Assembly (NCBI GenBank): GCA_035759745.1
Contig: DASTUF010000089.1
Coordinates: 1 to 11,623 of the forward strand
Origin: CAMLHP01 sp035759745
GTDB lineage: Bacteria; Gemmatimonadota; Gemmatimonadetes; Gemmatimonadales; GWC2-71-9
DNA: 11,623 nt
Direction of reading: 5' to 3'
Part shown: positions 1-6,665 of the stretch, piece by piece
Position numbering within the stretch: position 1 is the stretch's first letter
Layout of the letters: the number at the start of each line of letters is the position of its first letter
Notes under the pieces: model-generated
Database searches by the model: none
Told to the model about the DNA's origin: nothing
What the model saw: only the letters and a program-made list of their open reading frames with translations
Position numbers and translations under genes: made by a program

Positions 1-67
1 AAGTGGGAAGTGGGTGGTAGAGAATCTAATTCATTCCACTTCCCACTTCCCACTTCCCACTCGCCAC
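1..67. repeat. 7-bp-period inverted repeat (AAGTGGG / CACTTCC units)
   Basis: The left arm has two units of AAGTGGG (1-14). The right arm has three perfect CACTTCC units (37-57) and a decayed fourth (58-64). Bases 1-14 pair perfectly with 42-55 around an AT-richer loop (15-41). The left arm probably continues beyond the window edge. The repeat begins immediately after the stop codon of the minus-strand membrane protein, so on that strand it would form a 3' hairpin. It may be a dispersed intergenic repeat, a transcript-end structure, or both; it has no T tract typical of an intrinsic terminator. Confidence 0.75.
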
Positions 68-429
68 TATCCGATCCAGAGCCACAGAATGGCACCCGCC
101 GCGATGGTGCGAAGGACGCCGAGGGCGGTGCGGCGGATGGCGGGGCCGGAGCCGTCGGGCGAGCGAAGGCCGTGGCGGACCGGACCGGGCCATTCGATGA
201 GCATGCCGAGGAGGGCGAAAACCAGGGGCCAGGTGCCGCTGCCGATGCTGGCAAACCACAGCGTACCGAGGAGCGTCAGCAGCAGTGCTTCAGCTATGTA
301 CACCCGAACCGGAGCGCGGAGCCAGCCGCCGGCGTTGGAGGTCCGGGCCACGCGTGCTGCTACCGCTTCCCAGCCGATGTAGAGCAACGCCACCAGCAGC
401 CACGCCACCAGCACTTCCCAGAACGCCAC
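67..429 (-). CDS. Small multi-pass membrane protein, unknown function
   Basis: A 120-residue protein with a GTG start at 429-427, only 3 bases after the stop of the upstream amidohydrolase, so probably co-transcribed and translationally coupled; no clear Shine-Dalgarno is visible. Hydrophobic stretches suggest three to four membrane segments: about residues 3-22 (rich in L, V, W), 46-62, 66-79 and a short one at 107-120 that runs to the C-terminus. An Arg-rich loop lies around residues 84-107, which by the positive-inside rule would be cytoplasmic. I recognise no family motif and no catalytic residue set. Membrane location is seen in the sequence; everything about its role is unknown. The gene pair order (amidohydrolase, then this protein) is the only functional hint. 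Confidence 0.7.
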   Translation of the reverse strand: MAFWEVLVAWLLVALLYIGWEAVAARVARTSNAGGWLRAPVRVYIAEALLLTLLGTLWFASIGSGTWPLVFALLGMLIEWPGPVRHGLRSPDGSGPAIRRTALGVLRTIAAGAILWLWIG

Positions 430-432
430 GGG

Positions 433-1788
433 CTACCAGCCGACCCGCAGCGAATCGGCGGGGTAGAGCGTGCCGCGCAGCATCACGTACTCGATGGAGC
501 GGGTGTTGCGGATGTCGCGCAGCGGGTCGGCAGAGAGCACGATGAGGTCGGCGACACGGCCGGCGGCGAGGGTTCCGATCGAGTCCACGCCCAGCAGCGC
601 CGCTGCGTTGCGGGTGGCTGCGGCGAGGGCTGCTTCCGGGGGCAGGCCGGCCTGGACCAGCAGCTCCATCTCGCGGTGCTCACTGGCGCCGGGCACCAGC
701 TGCTGGTTGGACGCGTCGGTCCCCGCGGCGATCACGCCGCCTTCGGCGCGGAAGAGCCGGAGAAAGAGTTCCTGGTTAGGCCGCGACTTCCGGAAATCCT
801 CGAAGTCCTTCGCAGTCCAGCCGGCGCGCTGGATCATTTCGGCCGTGTTCCAGCGCTCGATCTCGGGACGCGGCACGGCACTGAGCGCGTCGTCGGTGTA
901 GATGGCCGGATCGTCGAGTCTGCTGTAGGTGTCGTGCAGGACCATCGTCGGCACCAGGATCGTGCCTCGTTCGGCCAGCAGTCGCGCCACGCGATGGAGC
1001 GCCGCGGAGTCGACGTCGGCCCATCCCCGCTCGAATGCGGTCCAGCCACTGAAGAAGTTGCGGCGGTGGGCGGCATAATATCGTTCGGGATCGGCGGCGG
1101 CCGCTTCCGGGATACCGCTCAGGTGCTCGATGGCGCCGAGCCCGAGTGAGGTAGCAGTCAGCGCGTCGGTGAGTCCGAGATGGGCGCTGACCGGCAGTCC
1201 AAAGGTGCGAGCTTCGTCGAGGATGGCGCGCATGCGCCTGCTGTCGATCCGGGTATACAACTTGGCGAAGTCGGCGCCGGCGGCGACCAGCGTGTCGATG
1301 GCGCGTCGTCCACCGCGTTCGTCGGCCGCCTCGAGTGCGTCGGGCCATGTGGGTGGAACGCCATCGATCATGGCTCCAGCAGACCAGATGCGCGGAGCAA
1401 TGGCGCCACCGAGATTGATCTCGTCGCGAAGCGCGAGCGCCGAATCCATCCGGCCGTGGACGCTGCGAAGGCTGGTGACGCCGAATGCCACATACCGTGA
1501 AAGCGCCCAGCGCTCGACGTGGGCATGGGCGTCGATGAGGCCGGGAATGATCCAGCTGCCCGACACATCGATCTCGGTCACGCGGCCGGGCAACTCGAAG
1601 CCGGAGCGCGGGCCAATGGAAGCGATGCGATTGCCGCGCACGAGGACGACGGCGTCCCGAATTGGCGGCCTGCCGGTGCCGTCAATGACGGTGGCCCCGA
1701 CCAGTGCCACCCCCTCGGGCGCGCGCTCGGCGCAGGCCGTCAGGAGGGTGAGGCCGAAGATCAGGGCCAGCGTGTTTCGCAGCATCAT
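433..1788 (-). CDS. Lipoprotein metal-dependent amidohydrolase (imidazolonepropionase/prolidase-like)
   Basis: A 451-residue hydrolase of the amidohydrolase superfamily, probably anchored in the envelope as a lipoprotein. The N-terminus is a signal peptide ending in a lipobox (L-T-A-C, Cys19). Metal ligands of the subtype I set can all be assigned: the HxH pair His88/His90 in a GLIDAHAH segment, Lys176 (the usual carboxylated bridging Lys, in FAKLY), His203, His222 and Asp358 (in AAGTDAS). The small beta-sandwich is split between the N-terminus (about 24-80) and the C-terminus (about 405-445, with an AGRVADLIVL segment). Members of this clade cleave or hydrolyse cyclic amides, Xaa-Pro dipeptides or similar compounds; the substrate cannot be read here. 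Start chosen at 1788 because ATGATG there follows an AGGT at about the right distance, while the in-frame ATG at 1809 lies inside a terminator-like stem. A start at 1785 is equally possible. Confidence 0.9.
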   Translation of the reverse strand: MMLRNTLALIFGLTLLTACAERAPEGVALVGATVIDGTGRPPIRDAVVLVRGNRIASIGPRSGFELPGRVTEIDVSGSWIIPGLIDAHAHVERWALSRYVAFGVTSLRSVHGRMDSALALRDEINLGGAIAPRIWSAGAMIDGVPPTWPDALEAADERGGRRAIDTLVAAGADFAKLYTRIDSRRMRAILDEARTFGLPVSAHLGLTDALTATSLGLGAIEHLSGIPEAAAADPERYYAAHRRNFFSGWTAFERGWADVDSAALHRVARLLAERGTILVPTMVLHDTYSRLDDPAIYTDDALSAVPRPEIERWNTAEMIQRAGWTAKDFEDFRKSRPNQELFLRLFRAEGGVIAAGTDASNQQLVPGASEHREMELLVQAGLPPEAALAAATRNAAALLGVDSIGTLAAGRVADLIVLSADPLRDIRNTRSIEYVMLRGTLYPADSLRVGW

Positions 1789-1805
1789 GAGACCTGGGGT
1801 GGCAG

Positions 1806-1836
1806 GCAAAGCGCCCCGGTGTGCTCCGGGGCGCTT
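1806..1836 (-). terminator. Terminator-like hairpin after the H1-like gene
   Basis: A perfect 11-bp stem (1809-1819 with 1826-1836) with a 6-base loop, GC-rich in the middle and closed by AA/TT pairs. On the minus strand it lies 22 bases after the stop of the lysine-rich gene and 20 bases before the amidohydrolase start. The T tract is short (CTTTGCC), so termination may be partial. Its position suggests that it ends the H1-like transcript and allows limited read-through into the amidohydrolase. Confidence 0.75.
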
Positions 1837-1858
1837 CTGGATTTCCGGTGCCGCAGCC

Positions 1859-2230
1859 CTACCGGCGGCGAGCGCCCTTCTTGGCCGGACGCCGAGCCGC
1901 GCTCTTCTTGACCGGAGCCCGCTTCTTGGCAGGAGCCTTGGTCGCCTTCTTTTTGGCCGGAGTCCGCTTGGCGACCTTCTTGCCGCCAGATTTGCTGGCC
2001 TTACGCGCCTTTTTGGCAGCCTTGCGTGGCGCTGGCTTCCGAGCGGTCGGCTTCCGGGCTGGCTTGGATGGGCTGACTGGCGCCTCGGGGAGCCTCATCG
2101 GCTCGTCCAGCGGCGTGAAAGCCAGCGCCGGCGGTGGCGGAGGTGGGGGCGTTGGCTCATTTGACATCGGCGAATCGTCCATCCAGCCGCCGCTGGTCCA
2201 TCCGGTCTCGAAGTCGTCTTGCGCTGACAT
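1859..2230 (-). CDS. Lysine/alanine/proline-rich histone H1-like protein
   Basis: A 123-residue, two-part protein. Residues 1-55 are acidic to neutral and include a run of seven prolines (28-34). Residues 56-123 are composed almost only of Lys, Arg, Ala and Pro in KKA, PAKK and ARKP repeats, closely resembling the disordered C-terminal tail of histone H1 and of bacterial H1-like proteins such as AlgP and HctB. Such tails bind DNA or RNA non-specifically, so a nucleoid-associated role is likely but inferred. The start is well supported: GGGAG (2242-2238) lies 7 bases upstream of the ATG. The compositional bias could make homology searches misleading. It is alone on its transcript if the hairpin downstream terminates, and is divergent from the Ig-like/propeller gene, sharing its control region. 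Confidence 0.85.
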   Translation of the reverse strand: MSAQDDFETGWTSGGWMDDSPMSNEPTPPPPPPPALAFTPLDEPMRLPEAPVSPSKPARKPTARKPAPRKAAKKARKASKSGGKKVAKRTPAKKKATKAPAKKRAPVKKSAARRPAKKGARRR

Positions 2231-2381
2231 GGGCGTGCTCCCATCCTGGCGCTACGGCGGAACCCGCCGCTGGGGGCGCCCTCGGCGCCGCTATGTACGG
2301 AGTCTGGCGTTATAACTTGCACAACCCTACTCGTTGTGCAAGGTTTGGGTCGCTTTCACCCCCAGATCAGGTCCTACCTAA
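2231..2381. promoter_or_regulatory. Divergent intergenic region with shared promoters
   Basis: The 151-base gap separates the H1-like gene (minus) from the Ig-like/propeller gene (plus), so it must hold start signals for both. On the minus side, the leader is structured: GGCGCC repeats at 2275-2280 and 2284-2289 can pair. The AT-richest spot is the palindromic octamer GTTATAAC (2309-2316), a possible -10 element on either strand, though no well-spaced -35 box is convincing. An AGGT at 2369-2372, 9 bases before the ATG at 2382, is the likely ribosome binding site for the plus gene. Confidence 0.5.
2316..2342. promoter_or_regulatory. Perfect 10-bp inverted repeat, candidate operator
   Basis: CTTGCACAAC (2316-2325) and its exact reverse complement (2333-2342) flank a 7-base spacer. 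The centres of the arms are 17 bases apart, somewhat over one helical turn and a half. It abuts the GTTATAAC octamer and lies 40 bases before the start of the Ig-like/propeller gene. It could be a dimeric repressor or activator site, or a hairpin in the 5' leader. No regulator gene is present in the window. Confidence 0.55.
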
Positions 2382-4577
2382 ATGTTTGTCCCCTTATCCG
2401 CCACGACAGCCGCCATGGCGGCCGTAGCGCTACTGGCCGCGCCCCTGGCTACACCGCTCGCCGCCCAGGAAGTCCGGGAGCTGGTGGTCGCGCCTTCGCG
2501 GGTGACGCTTGAGGCGGGCAAGACCCAGCTGCTGGTCGCCACCTCCTACGATAGTCTGGGCAACCTCCTCCCGGCCGACTCGGTTTCCTACCGCTCCTCC
2601 GACACGACCATCGTCCGGGTCAGCTCGGCCGGAGAACTGGCGGCCCTCCGGGCCGGCGTGGCTCATGTCGAGGCGCGGGTCGGTTCGGCCGCGGCCCGGG
2701 TGGATGTGACGGTCAGTGCGCCTCCGCCGCCCGCGACTCCCGCGGAGCCGGTGGGTTCCCTGACCCTCGCGCCGGCGTCCTTGCTGCTGCTTCCGCTCGA
2801 GCCCGCGCGAGTCAGCGTTCGCGCCACCGGAATGGATGGCGCCGCCATGGCACCGCCACCTGTGTCCTGGAGAACGGGAGACGCGCGCATCGCGTCGGTG
2901 GACCGCGACGGAGTTGTCATCGGCGTCGCGCCCGGAATCACCACGGTCACGGCCGCAACCGCTGGGGGGATTGCCGCGAGCATCGGCGTTGCGGTCGATA
3001 CGGCGCTGTTCACGGTGCCGGCCGGGCTGGCGGTCGGTTCAGGCGCCACCGACTCCCTGTTCGCCGTGGTGCCGACCCAGGGCGGGAGGCGACTGCGCGC
3101 CGGACTCAGTTGGACCGCGGTCGACACATCAATAGTGAAGGTTCTCCCCGGCGGGCTGGTGCGGGGCATCCGGCCCGGCGCCACGGAGATCCTGGTGCGG
3201 GGCTACAATATGTCCGCCCGGGTGCCGGTCACGGTGCGGGTACCAATCGCCAGCTTCACCATGACGCCATCGGCCGACGGAGCGCCGGTGGCGATCCCGG
3301 TCGGCACGACGCGCAAGGTCGAACTTCAGGCCGAAGATGCCAACGGCAATCCGGTGCCGAATATACCGGTCGCGTGGACGGTGGGTGACACCACGCTGCT
3401 CAGGTTCTCACCTTCGACCGGATTGGTCACGGCGCAGCGGGTGGGACGAGGCACGCTGACCGCACTGGTAGCAGGATTCGACCCGGTGGTGTGGACCTTC
3501 GAGGTGCTGCCGGTGACGGTGCAACTGGACCGCACCCGACTGGGGCTGGCGGTGGGCGATCGGGTGCGCCTGACCGGCAGGCTGGTGGATCCGGACGGCG
3601 CCACGGTACCGGGCCTGAACACCTCGCTGTCGTGGAGCAGTTCGCGTGCAGGCGTGGTGAGCGTGGTCAATGGTGCGCTGAGTGCGGAGTCGGTGGGTCG
3701 CAGTGTGGTCACGGCATCCACGCCGTGGGGCACCGAGGGTTCGGCGGATGTGTTCGTGACCGGTGACCTGCTGCTGTCGTCCGACCGCGCGGCCCGCCGC
3801 GGAGTCGGCCTCTATCAGATGCGGCTGGACGATCCCTCCACCTTGATCCCGGTGCTGGCCGACACGTCCACCATCCTCCATGCGGCGTTCTCGCCCGACC
3901 GGACCCGAATCGCGGTGAGCTCCAACCGGGCGGGCAGCTTTGACATCTGGATCATGGATGCCGACGGCCGCAACCTGCGCCAGCTCACCAGCGACTCGAC
4001 CGCGAGCGAGTCGGAGCCCGCATGGCTGCCCGACGGATCCGCGATCGTGTACACCGCGGGAGCCGGCGGTGCTTCCCAGCTGGCGATCGTGCCGGTGGAT
4101 TCCGGCGAGGCGCGCGTGATCACCGCAGGTCCGGGAGGGCACCAGTCGCCCAGTGTGTCGCCCGACGGCCGTTACGTGGCCTACGTCAGCGCACGCGAAG
4201 GCAACTACGACGTCTACGTGTCCACGCTCGAGGGAGCCGACCTCCGGCGGATCACCGCGACGCCGGTACGGGAGCGGGCACCGCATTGGCTGCAGGACGG
4301 CGCACTGCTGTTCGCGTCCGACCTGTCCCGAAGCGGGGCGGTGATAGTGCGGCAGCACGGTGCCAGCCGCCAGGTGATCGCCGAAGTGCCCGATGCGGTG
4401 CTGGACCTGGCAGTCTCGTCCGATGGGCGACGGATGGCAGTGCTGACGGGCCGTGTCGAGAGCCGGGAATCCAGCGCGGTCGCGTACCGCCTGGTGACCC
4501 AGAGGGTCGAGCCGGGCCAGACGCCGGTGGCGATTCCGCTGCGCGCCGGCGAACTGATCGCGACGCCATCGTTCTGA
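2382..4577 (+). CDS. Exported Big_2 Ig-like repeat protein with C-terminal TolB-type propeller
   Basis: A 731-residue exported protein. Residues 1-28 form a signal peptide with cleavage likely after PLAAQ/PLAA. Five bacterial Ig-like (Big_2/BID_2 type) domains follow at about 31-112, 125-206, 207-286, 288-376 and 377-460, recognisable by repeated patterns such as D(T/A)xIVxV, a following G-L-V or G-xL turn and a G-xxxVTA strand. Domains 1 and 2 are joined by a Pro-rich linker (114-121). From about 465 to 731 there are PD40/WD40-like blades of the TolB type: SPDRTRIAVSSNR...DIWIMDADGRNLRQLT (501-536 in outline), then SPDGRYVAYVS (592-603) and two or three weaker ones. Ig-like domains commonly present or space surface modules; TolB-type propellers bind peptides or sugars. 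A cell-surface or periplasmic binding role is inferred. The stop overlaps the next start by one base (TGATG). Confidence 0.9.
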   Translation: MFVPLSATTAAMAAVALLAAPLATPLAAQEVRELVVAPSRVTLEAGKTQLLVATSYDSLGNLLPADSVSYRSSDTTIVRVSSAGELAALRAGVAHVEARVGSAAARVDVTVSAPPPPATPAEPVGSLTLAPASLLLLPLEPARVSVRATGMDGAAMAPPPVSWRTGDARIASVDRDGVVIGVAPGITTVTAATAGGIAASIGVAVDTALFTVPAGLAVGSGATDSLFAVVPTQGGRRLRAGLSWTAVDTSIVKVLPGGLVRGIRPGATEILVRGYNMSARVPVTVRVPIASFTMTPSADGAPVAIPVGTTRKVELQAEDANGNPVPNIPVAWTVGDTTLLRFSPSTGLVTAQRVGRGTLTALVAGFDPVVWTFEVLPVTVQLDRTRLGLAVGDRVRLTGRLVDPDGATVPGLNTSLSWSSSRAGVVSVVNGALSAESVGRSVVTASTPWGTEGSADVFVTGDLLLSSDRAARRGVGLYQMRLDDPSTLIPVLADTSTILHAAFSPDRTRIAVSSNRAGSFDIWIMDADGRNLRQLTSDSTASESEPAWLPDGSAIVYTAGAGGASQLAIVPVDSGEARVITAGPGGHQSPSVSPDGRYVAYVSAREGNYDVYVSTLEGADLRRITATPVRERAPHWLQDGALLFASDLSRSGAVIVRQHGASRQVIAEVPDAVLDLAVSSDGRRMAVLTGRVESRESSAVAYRLVTQRVEPGQTPVAIPLRAGELIATPSF

Positions 4578-5614
4578 TGCGCGCGCTGGTGCTGGAGCGG
4601 GCGGGCGAGGGAGTGGAGCCGGTGCTGGCCGATGTGCCAGCGCCGGCGCTTTCGTCTCCGGGCGATGTGCGGGTCGCCATGCGCGCGTCCGCGCTCAACC
4701 GGCTCGACCTGTTCGTCGCTGGCGGGATGCCGGGCATTCCGGCCAGCTATCCCCACATAGTGGGGGCCGACGGTGCCGGAGTGGTGGAGTCGGTTGGTGC
4801 CGACGTCACATCGGTACGGCCGGGCGACGAAGTGCTTTTCAACCCCGGCACCTTCTGCGGTGAGTGCCCCGCGTGCCGCCGGGGTGATGAGGCGCTGTGT
4901 GACAGGATCTCCATCCTGGGCGAGCATCGCTCGGGGACGGCGGCGGAGCTGGTGGTGCTGCCGGCGCGAAACGTTGCGCCGGCGCCGGCGGGGTGGAGTT
5001 GGGCCGAGCGCGCGGCGCTGACGGTGGCGACGCTGACGGCGTGGCGGATGCTCAGCAGCAAGGCGCAACTGCACCCGGGCGAGACCGTTCTGGTGTGGGG
5101 CGCGGGAGGGGGCGTGGCGCAGGCGGCGATCCAGGTGGCGGTGCACCTGGGCGCGACAGTGATCGCCACCAGCTCCCGGGCCGAGGGGATGGAGCGGGCG
5201 CGCCAACTGGGTGCGGCGCACGTTGTCAATCACAAGGCAGATGATGTGGTGGCGTTCGTGAAGGGACTCACCGGGCGGCGCGGGTGCGAGGTGGTGGTGG
5301 ATTCGGTGGGAGAGGGAACCTGGCCGGCATCGCTCCGGCTGCTGGCGCGGGGTGGGCGCATGGTGGTGTGCGGCGCGACCAGCGGGCCGATGGTGAGGCT
5401 CGATGCCCGGCGGCTCTTCTGGCACCAGTGGAGCATCCTGGGATCGACCATGGGGAGCCAGGCCGAGTTCCGCGAGATGCTGGCGCTGGCGCACAGCGGG
5501 AAGTTCCGGCCGGTGGTGGACCAGGTGGTGCCGCTGGTGGAGGGAGCGAAGGCGTACGCGCGGTTGGAGCGGGGTGAGCAGCTGGGGAAACTGGTGATCG
5601 AGGTGACACCGTGA
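4577..5614 (+). CDS. MDR-superfamily oxidoreductase with structural zinc lobe (quinone reductase-like)
   Basis: A 345-residue NAD(P)H-dependent medium-chain dehydrogenase/reductase of the cytoplasm. The GroES-like N-domain covers about 1-135 and the Rossmann fold about 136-280. The structural zinc lobe is intact: Cys94, Cys97, Cys100 and Cys108 (C-x2-C-x2-C-x7-C). The nucleotide-binding turn is WGAGGGVAQAAIQ (174-186). The catalytic zinc ligands of classical alcohol dehydrogenases are not visible: NRLD (41-44) stands where CGTD is usual and GADGAG (63-68) where GHE is usual, so it probably reduces activated double bonds or quinones rather than oxidising alcohols at a zinc. The coding frame stays open upstream to 4022, but the start at 4577 matches the family N-terminus, and the TGATG overlap implies translational coupling to the propeller gene; no strong ribosome binding site is seen. 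The substrate is unknown. Confidence 0.92.
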   Translation: MRALVLERAGEGVEPVLADVPAPALSSPGDVRVAMRASALNRLDLFVAGGMPGIPASYPHIVGADGAGVVESVGADVTSVRPGDEVLFNPGTFCGECPACRRGDEALCDRISILGEHRSGTAAELVVLPARNVAPAPAGWSWAERAALTVATLTAWRMLSSKAQLHPGETVLVWGAGGGVAQAAIQVAVHLGATVIATSSRAEGMERARQLGAAHVVNHKADDVVAFVKGLTGRRGCEVVVDSVGEGTWPASLRLLARGGRMVVCGATSGPMVRLDARRLFWHQWSILGSTMGSQAEFREMLALAHSGKFRPVVDQVVPLVEGAKAYARLERGEQLGKLVIEVTP

Positions 5615-6336
5615 ACGAATTGTGGAACCGGTTGCTGGTGGGGTTGGGCGAAATCGGCAGCGTGCTGCCGGCGTTCCTGGCCGCTGGACTGATCCTGCTC
5701 ACCGGCTACGTGCTCGCGCGCCAGGTGCAGCGGTGGGTGGACGACCTGCTCAAGCGGGCCGACTTCAACCGGATGGCCGCAGCCGGCGGGCTGGACGAGG
5801 TGGTGACGCGGACCGGCTCTCGGCTGGATCCGGTGCGGGCGCTGGCGAAGCTGGTGTTCTGGCTGGTGATGCTGGTAGTGATCCTGCTGGCGAGCACGGC
5901 GCTGGGGCTCGAGAGCATCAACGAGATGTTCGGCATCATGCTGGGGTACATCCCGACGCTGATCAGCGCGATCGTCATCGTGATCCTGGGCATGATCGTG
6001 GGCGAGTTCGTGCGGGCGGTGGTGCTGGCGTCGGCGGGGACGGTGGCGGGCGTGCCGACGCTGGCCAAGCTGGCGAAGGGGGCGGTGATCCTGATCGCCG
6101 TCTTCATGGCGCTGCAGCAGATCGGGGTGGCGGAGGAGATCGTTACTTCGGCGTTCACGCTGATCCTGGGTGCGGTGGCGCTGGCCGCGGGACTGGCGTT
6201 CGGGCTGGGCAACAGGGAACTGGCGGGCGAGGTCACCAGAAGGTGGTATGAGGCGGGGCAGCGGCGGGACCGGCGGCGGACGGACCGGCCGGGTCCCAAC
6301 ACTCCGCCGGACGGGTCGCCGCCGATGATGGACTGA
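5611..6336 (+). CDS. TM-helix repeat membrane protein (MscS/CmpX-related)
   Basis: A 241-residue inner-membrane protein with about five hydrophobic segments: 18-37, 78-98, 110-132, 153-172 and 177-198. The pattern of helices separated by Gly-rich turns, and the last one ending in LAAGLAFGLGN, is that of the conserved TM-helix family (Pfam TM_helix) and of the pore helix of MscS-type channels. The soluble beta-domain that follows the pore helix in true MscS is missing: after residue 205 there is only a basic, Pro-rich, probably disordered tail. It may be a channel or a membrane organiser of the CmpX kind. The GTG start overlaps the stop of the oxidoreductase by 4 bases (GTGA) and has a strong GAGGTGA ribosome binding site (5600-5606). 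Confidence 0.85.
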   Translation: MNELWNRLLVGLGEIGSVLPAFLAAGLILLTGYVLARQVQRWVDDLLKRADFNRMAAAGGLDEVVTRTGSRLDPVRALAKLVFWLVMLVVILLASTALGLESINEMFGIMLGYIPTLISAIVIVILGMIVGEFVRAVVLASAGTVAGVPTLAKLAKGAVILIAVFMALQQIGVAEEIVTSAFTLILGAVALAAGLAFGLGNRELAGEVTRRWYEAGQRRDRRRTDRPGPNTPPDGSPPMMD

Positions 6337-6347
6337 GGCCCTTTTAC

Positions 6348-6397
6348 GTCATTGCGAGGCGGCGCAGCCCGTTGCGTCATTGCGAGGCGGCGCAGCC
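6348..6397 (+). repeat. 22-bp direct repeat, 28-base period
   Basis: The 22 bases at 6348-6369 recur without mismatch at 6376-6397 (core GTCATTGCGAGGCGGCGCAG). The first copy ends after the left arm of the hairpin seen in the second copy, so it looks like a partial insertion or partial duplication of the element at 6379-6474. The first copy sits 11 bases after the stop of the TM-helix gene. Confidence 0.85.
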
Positions 6398-6474
6398 GCC
6401 GAAGCAATCTGGCGGCCTACCGACGAACCGAATGGCCAGGTAAGGTTTTCACCACCAAGACACGAAGGGCGCGA
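6379..6474 (+). repeat. Composite intergenic repeat, copy A (hairpin plus tail)
   Basis: The element starts with a hairpin: outer stem ATTGC (6379-6383) with GCAAT (6404-6408) and inner stem GGCGGC (6386-6391) with GCCGCC (6395-6400), loop GCA. A tail follows that includes CGACGAACCGAATGG (6421-6435), TAAGGTTTT, and an AAGACACGAAGG-type segment. Bases 6404-6474 match copy B at 61 of 71 positions. Similar CATTGCGAGG...GAAGCAATCT palindromes occur in many bacterial genomes as non-autonomous REP-like repeats; identity to any of those families is inferred from memory. Confidence 0.8.
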
Positions 6475-6518
6475 ACAGGCTCGTCACGCTGAGGCAGCGA
6501 AGCGACCTGGTTTTCAAG

Positions 6519-6560
6519 TGAACCACAGAGCCACGGAGCTCACGGAGGTTCACGGAGCAT
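6519..6560 (+). repeat. ACCACAGAG-type dispersed repeat fragment
   Basis: The stretch GAACCACAGAGCCACGGAG continues with CTCACGGAGG and TTCACGGAG, an internal CACGGAG motif repeated three times at roughly 10-base spacing. It resembles the ACCACAGAGACACAGAGG-type repeats known from intergenic regions of many bacterial genomes. The internal triplication is seen; the family assignment is by resemblance only. Confidence 0.5.
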
Positions 6561-6665
6561 TGCTGTTGGTTGTGGGTGCCATGTTGCGGTACGGCGCGGG
6601 GACGCTGCTGAGAGCCGCTGATCGGCACGTGTCGCCTTCGGCTACATGGCGCGCCCGATTACGGC

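Noticed and set aside
10..1149. Long plus-strand open frame opposite the amidohydrolase
   Set aside because: It runs antisense to a gene with a full metal-ligand set; its protein has no recognisable domain and skewed composition, as expected of a GC-rich shadow frame.
1789..1809. Earlier start for the amidohydrolase
   Set aside because: The ATG at 1809-1807 lies within the terminator-like stem, and the signal peptide starts at 1788 or 1785.
1130..2164. Plus-strand open frame opposite the amidohydrolase and H1-like genes
   Set aside because: It crosses a terminator hairpin and two minus-strand genes, and is rich in Ser, Arg and Leu repeats that mirror the Lys/Ala tail on the other strand.
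2309..2345. A sigma-70 promoter built from TTGCAC and TATAAC on the minus strand
   Set aside because: The two boxes are 21 bases apart, too long for a normal spacer; kept only as a general AT-rich candidate region.
3408..4358. Minus-strand open frame opposite the Ig-like/propeller gene
   Set aside because: No signal, no domain, His/Arg-rich composition; a shadow of the real gene.
4022..4576. Upstream extension of the oxidoreductase
   Set aside because: The extra 185 residues are an out-of-frame reading of the propeller gene; the family N-terminus (MRALVLE) begins at 4577.
4214..5494. Minus-strand open frame of over 420 codons opposite the oxidoreductase
   Set aside because: The composition is dominated by Arg, His and Pro, with no domain; the opposite strand has a clear MDR protein.
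5706..6407. Minus-strand open frame opposite the TM-helix gene
   Set aside because: Ser/Thr/Arg-rich shadow of a gene that has a good ribosome binding site and clear membrane segments.
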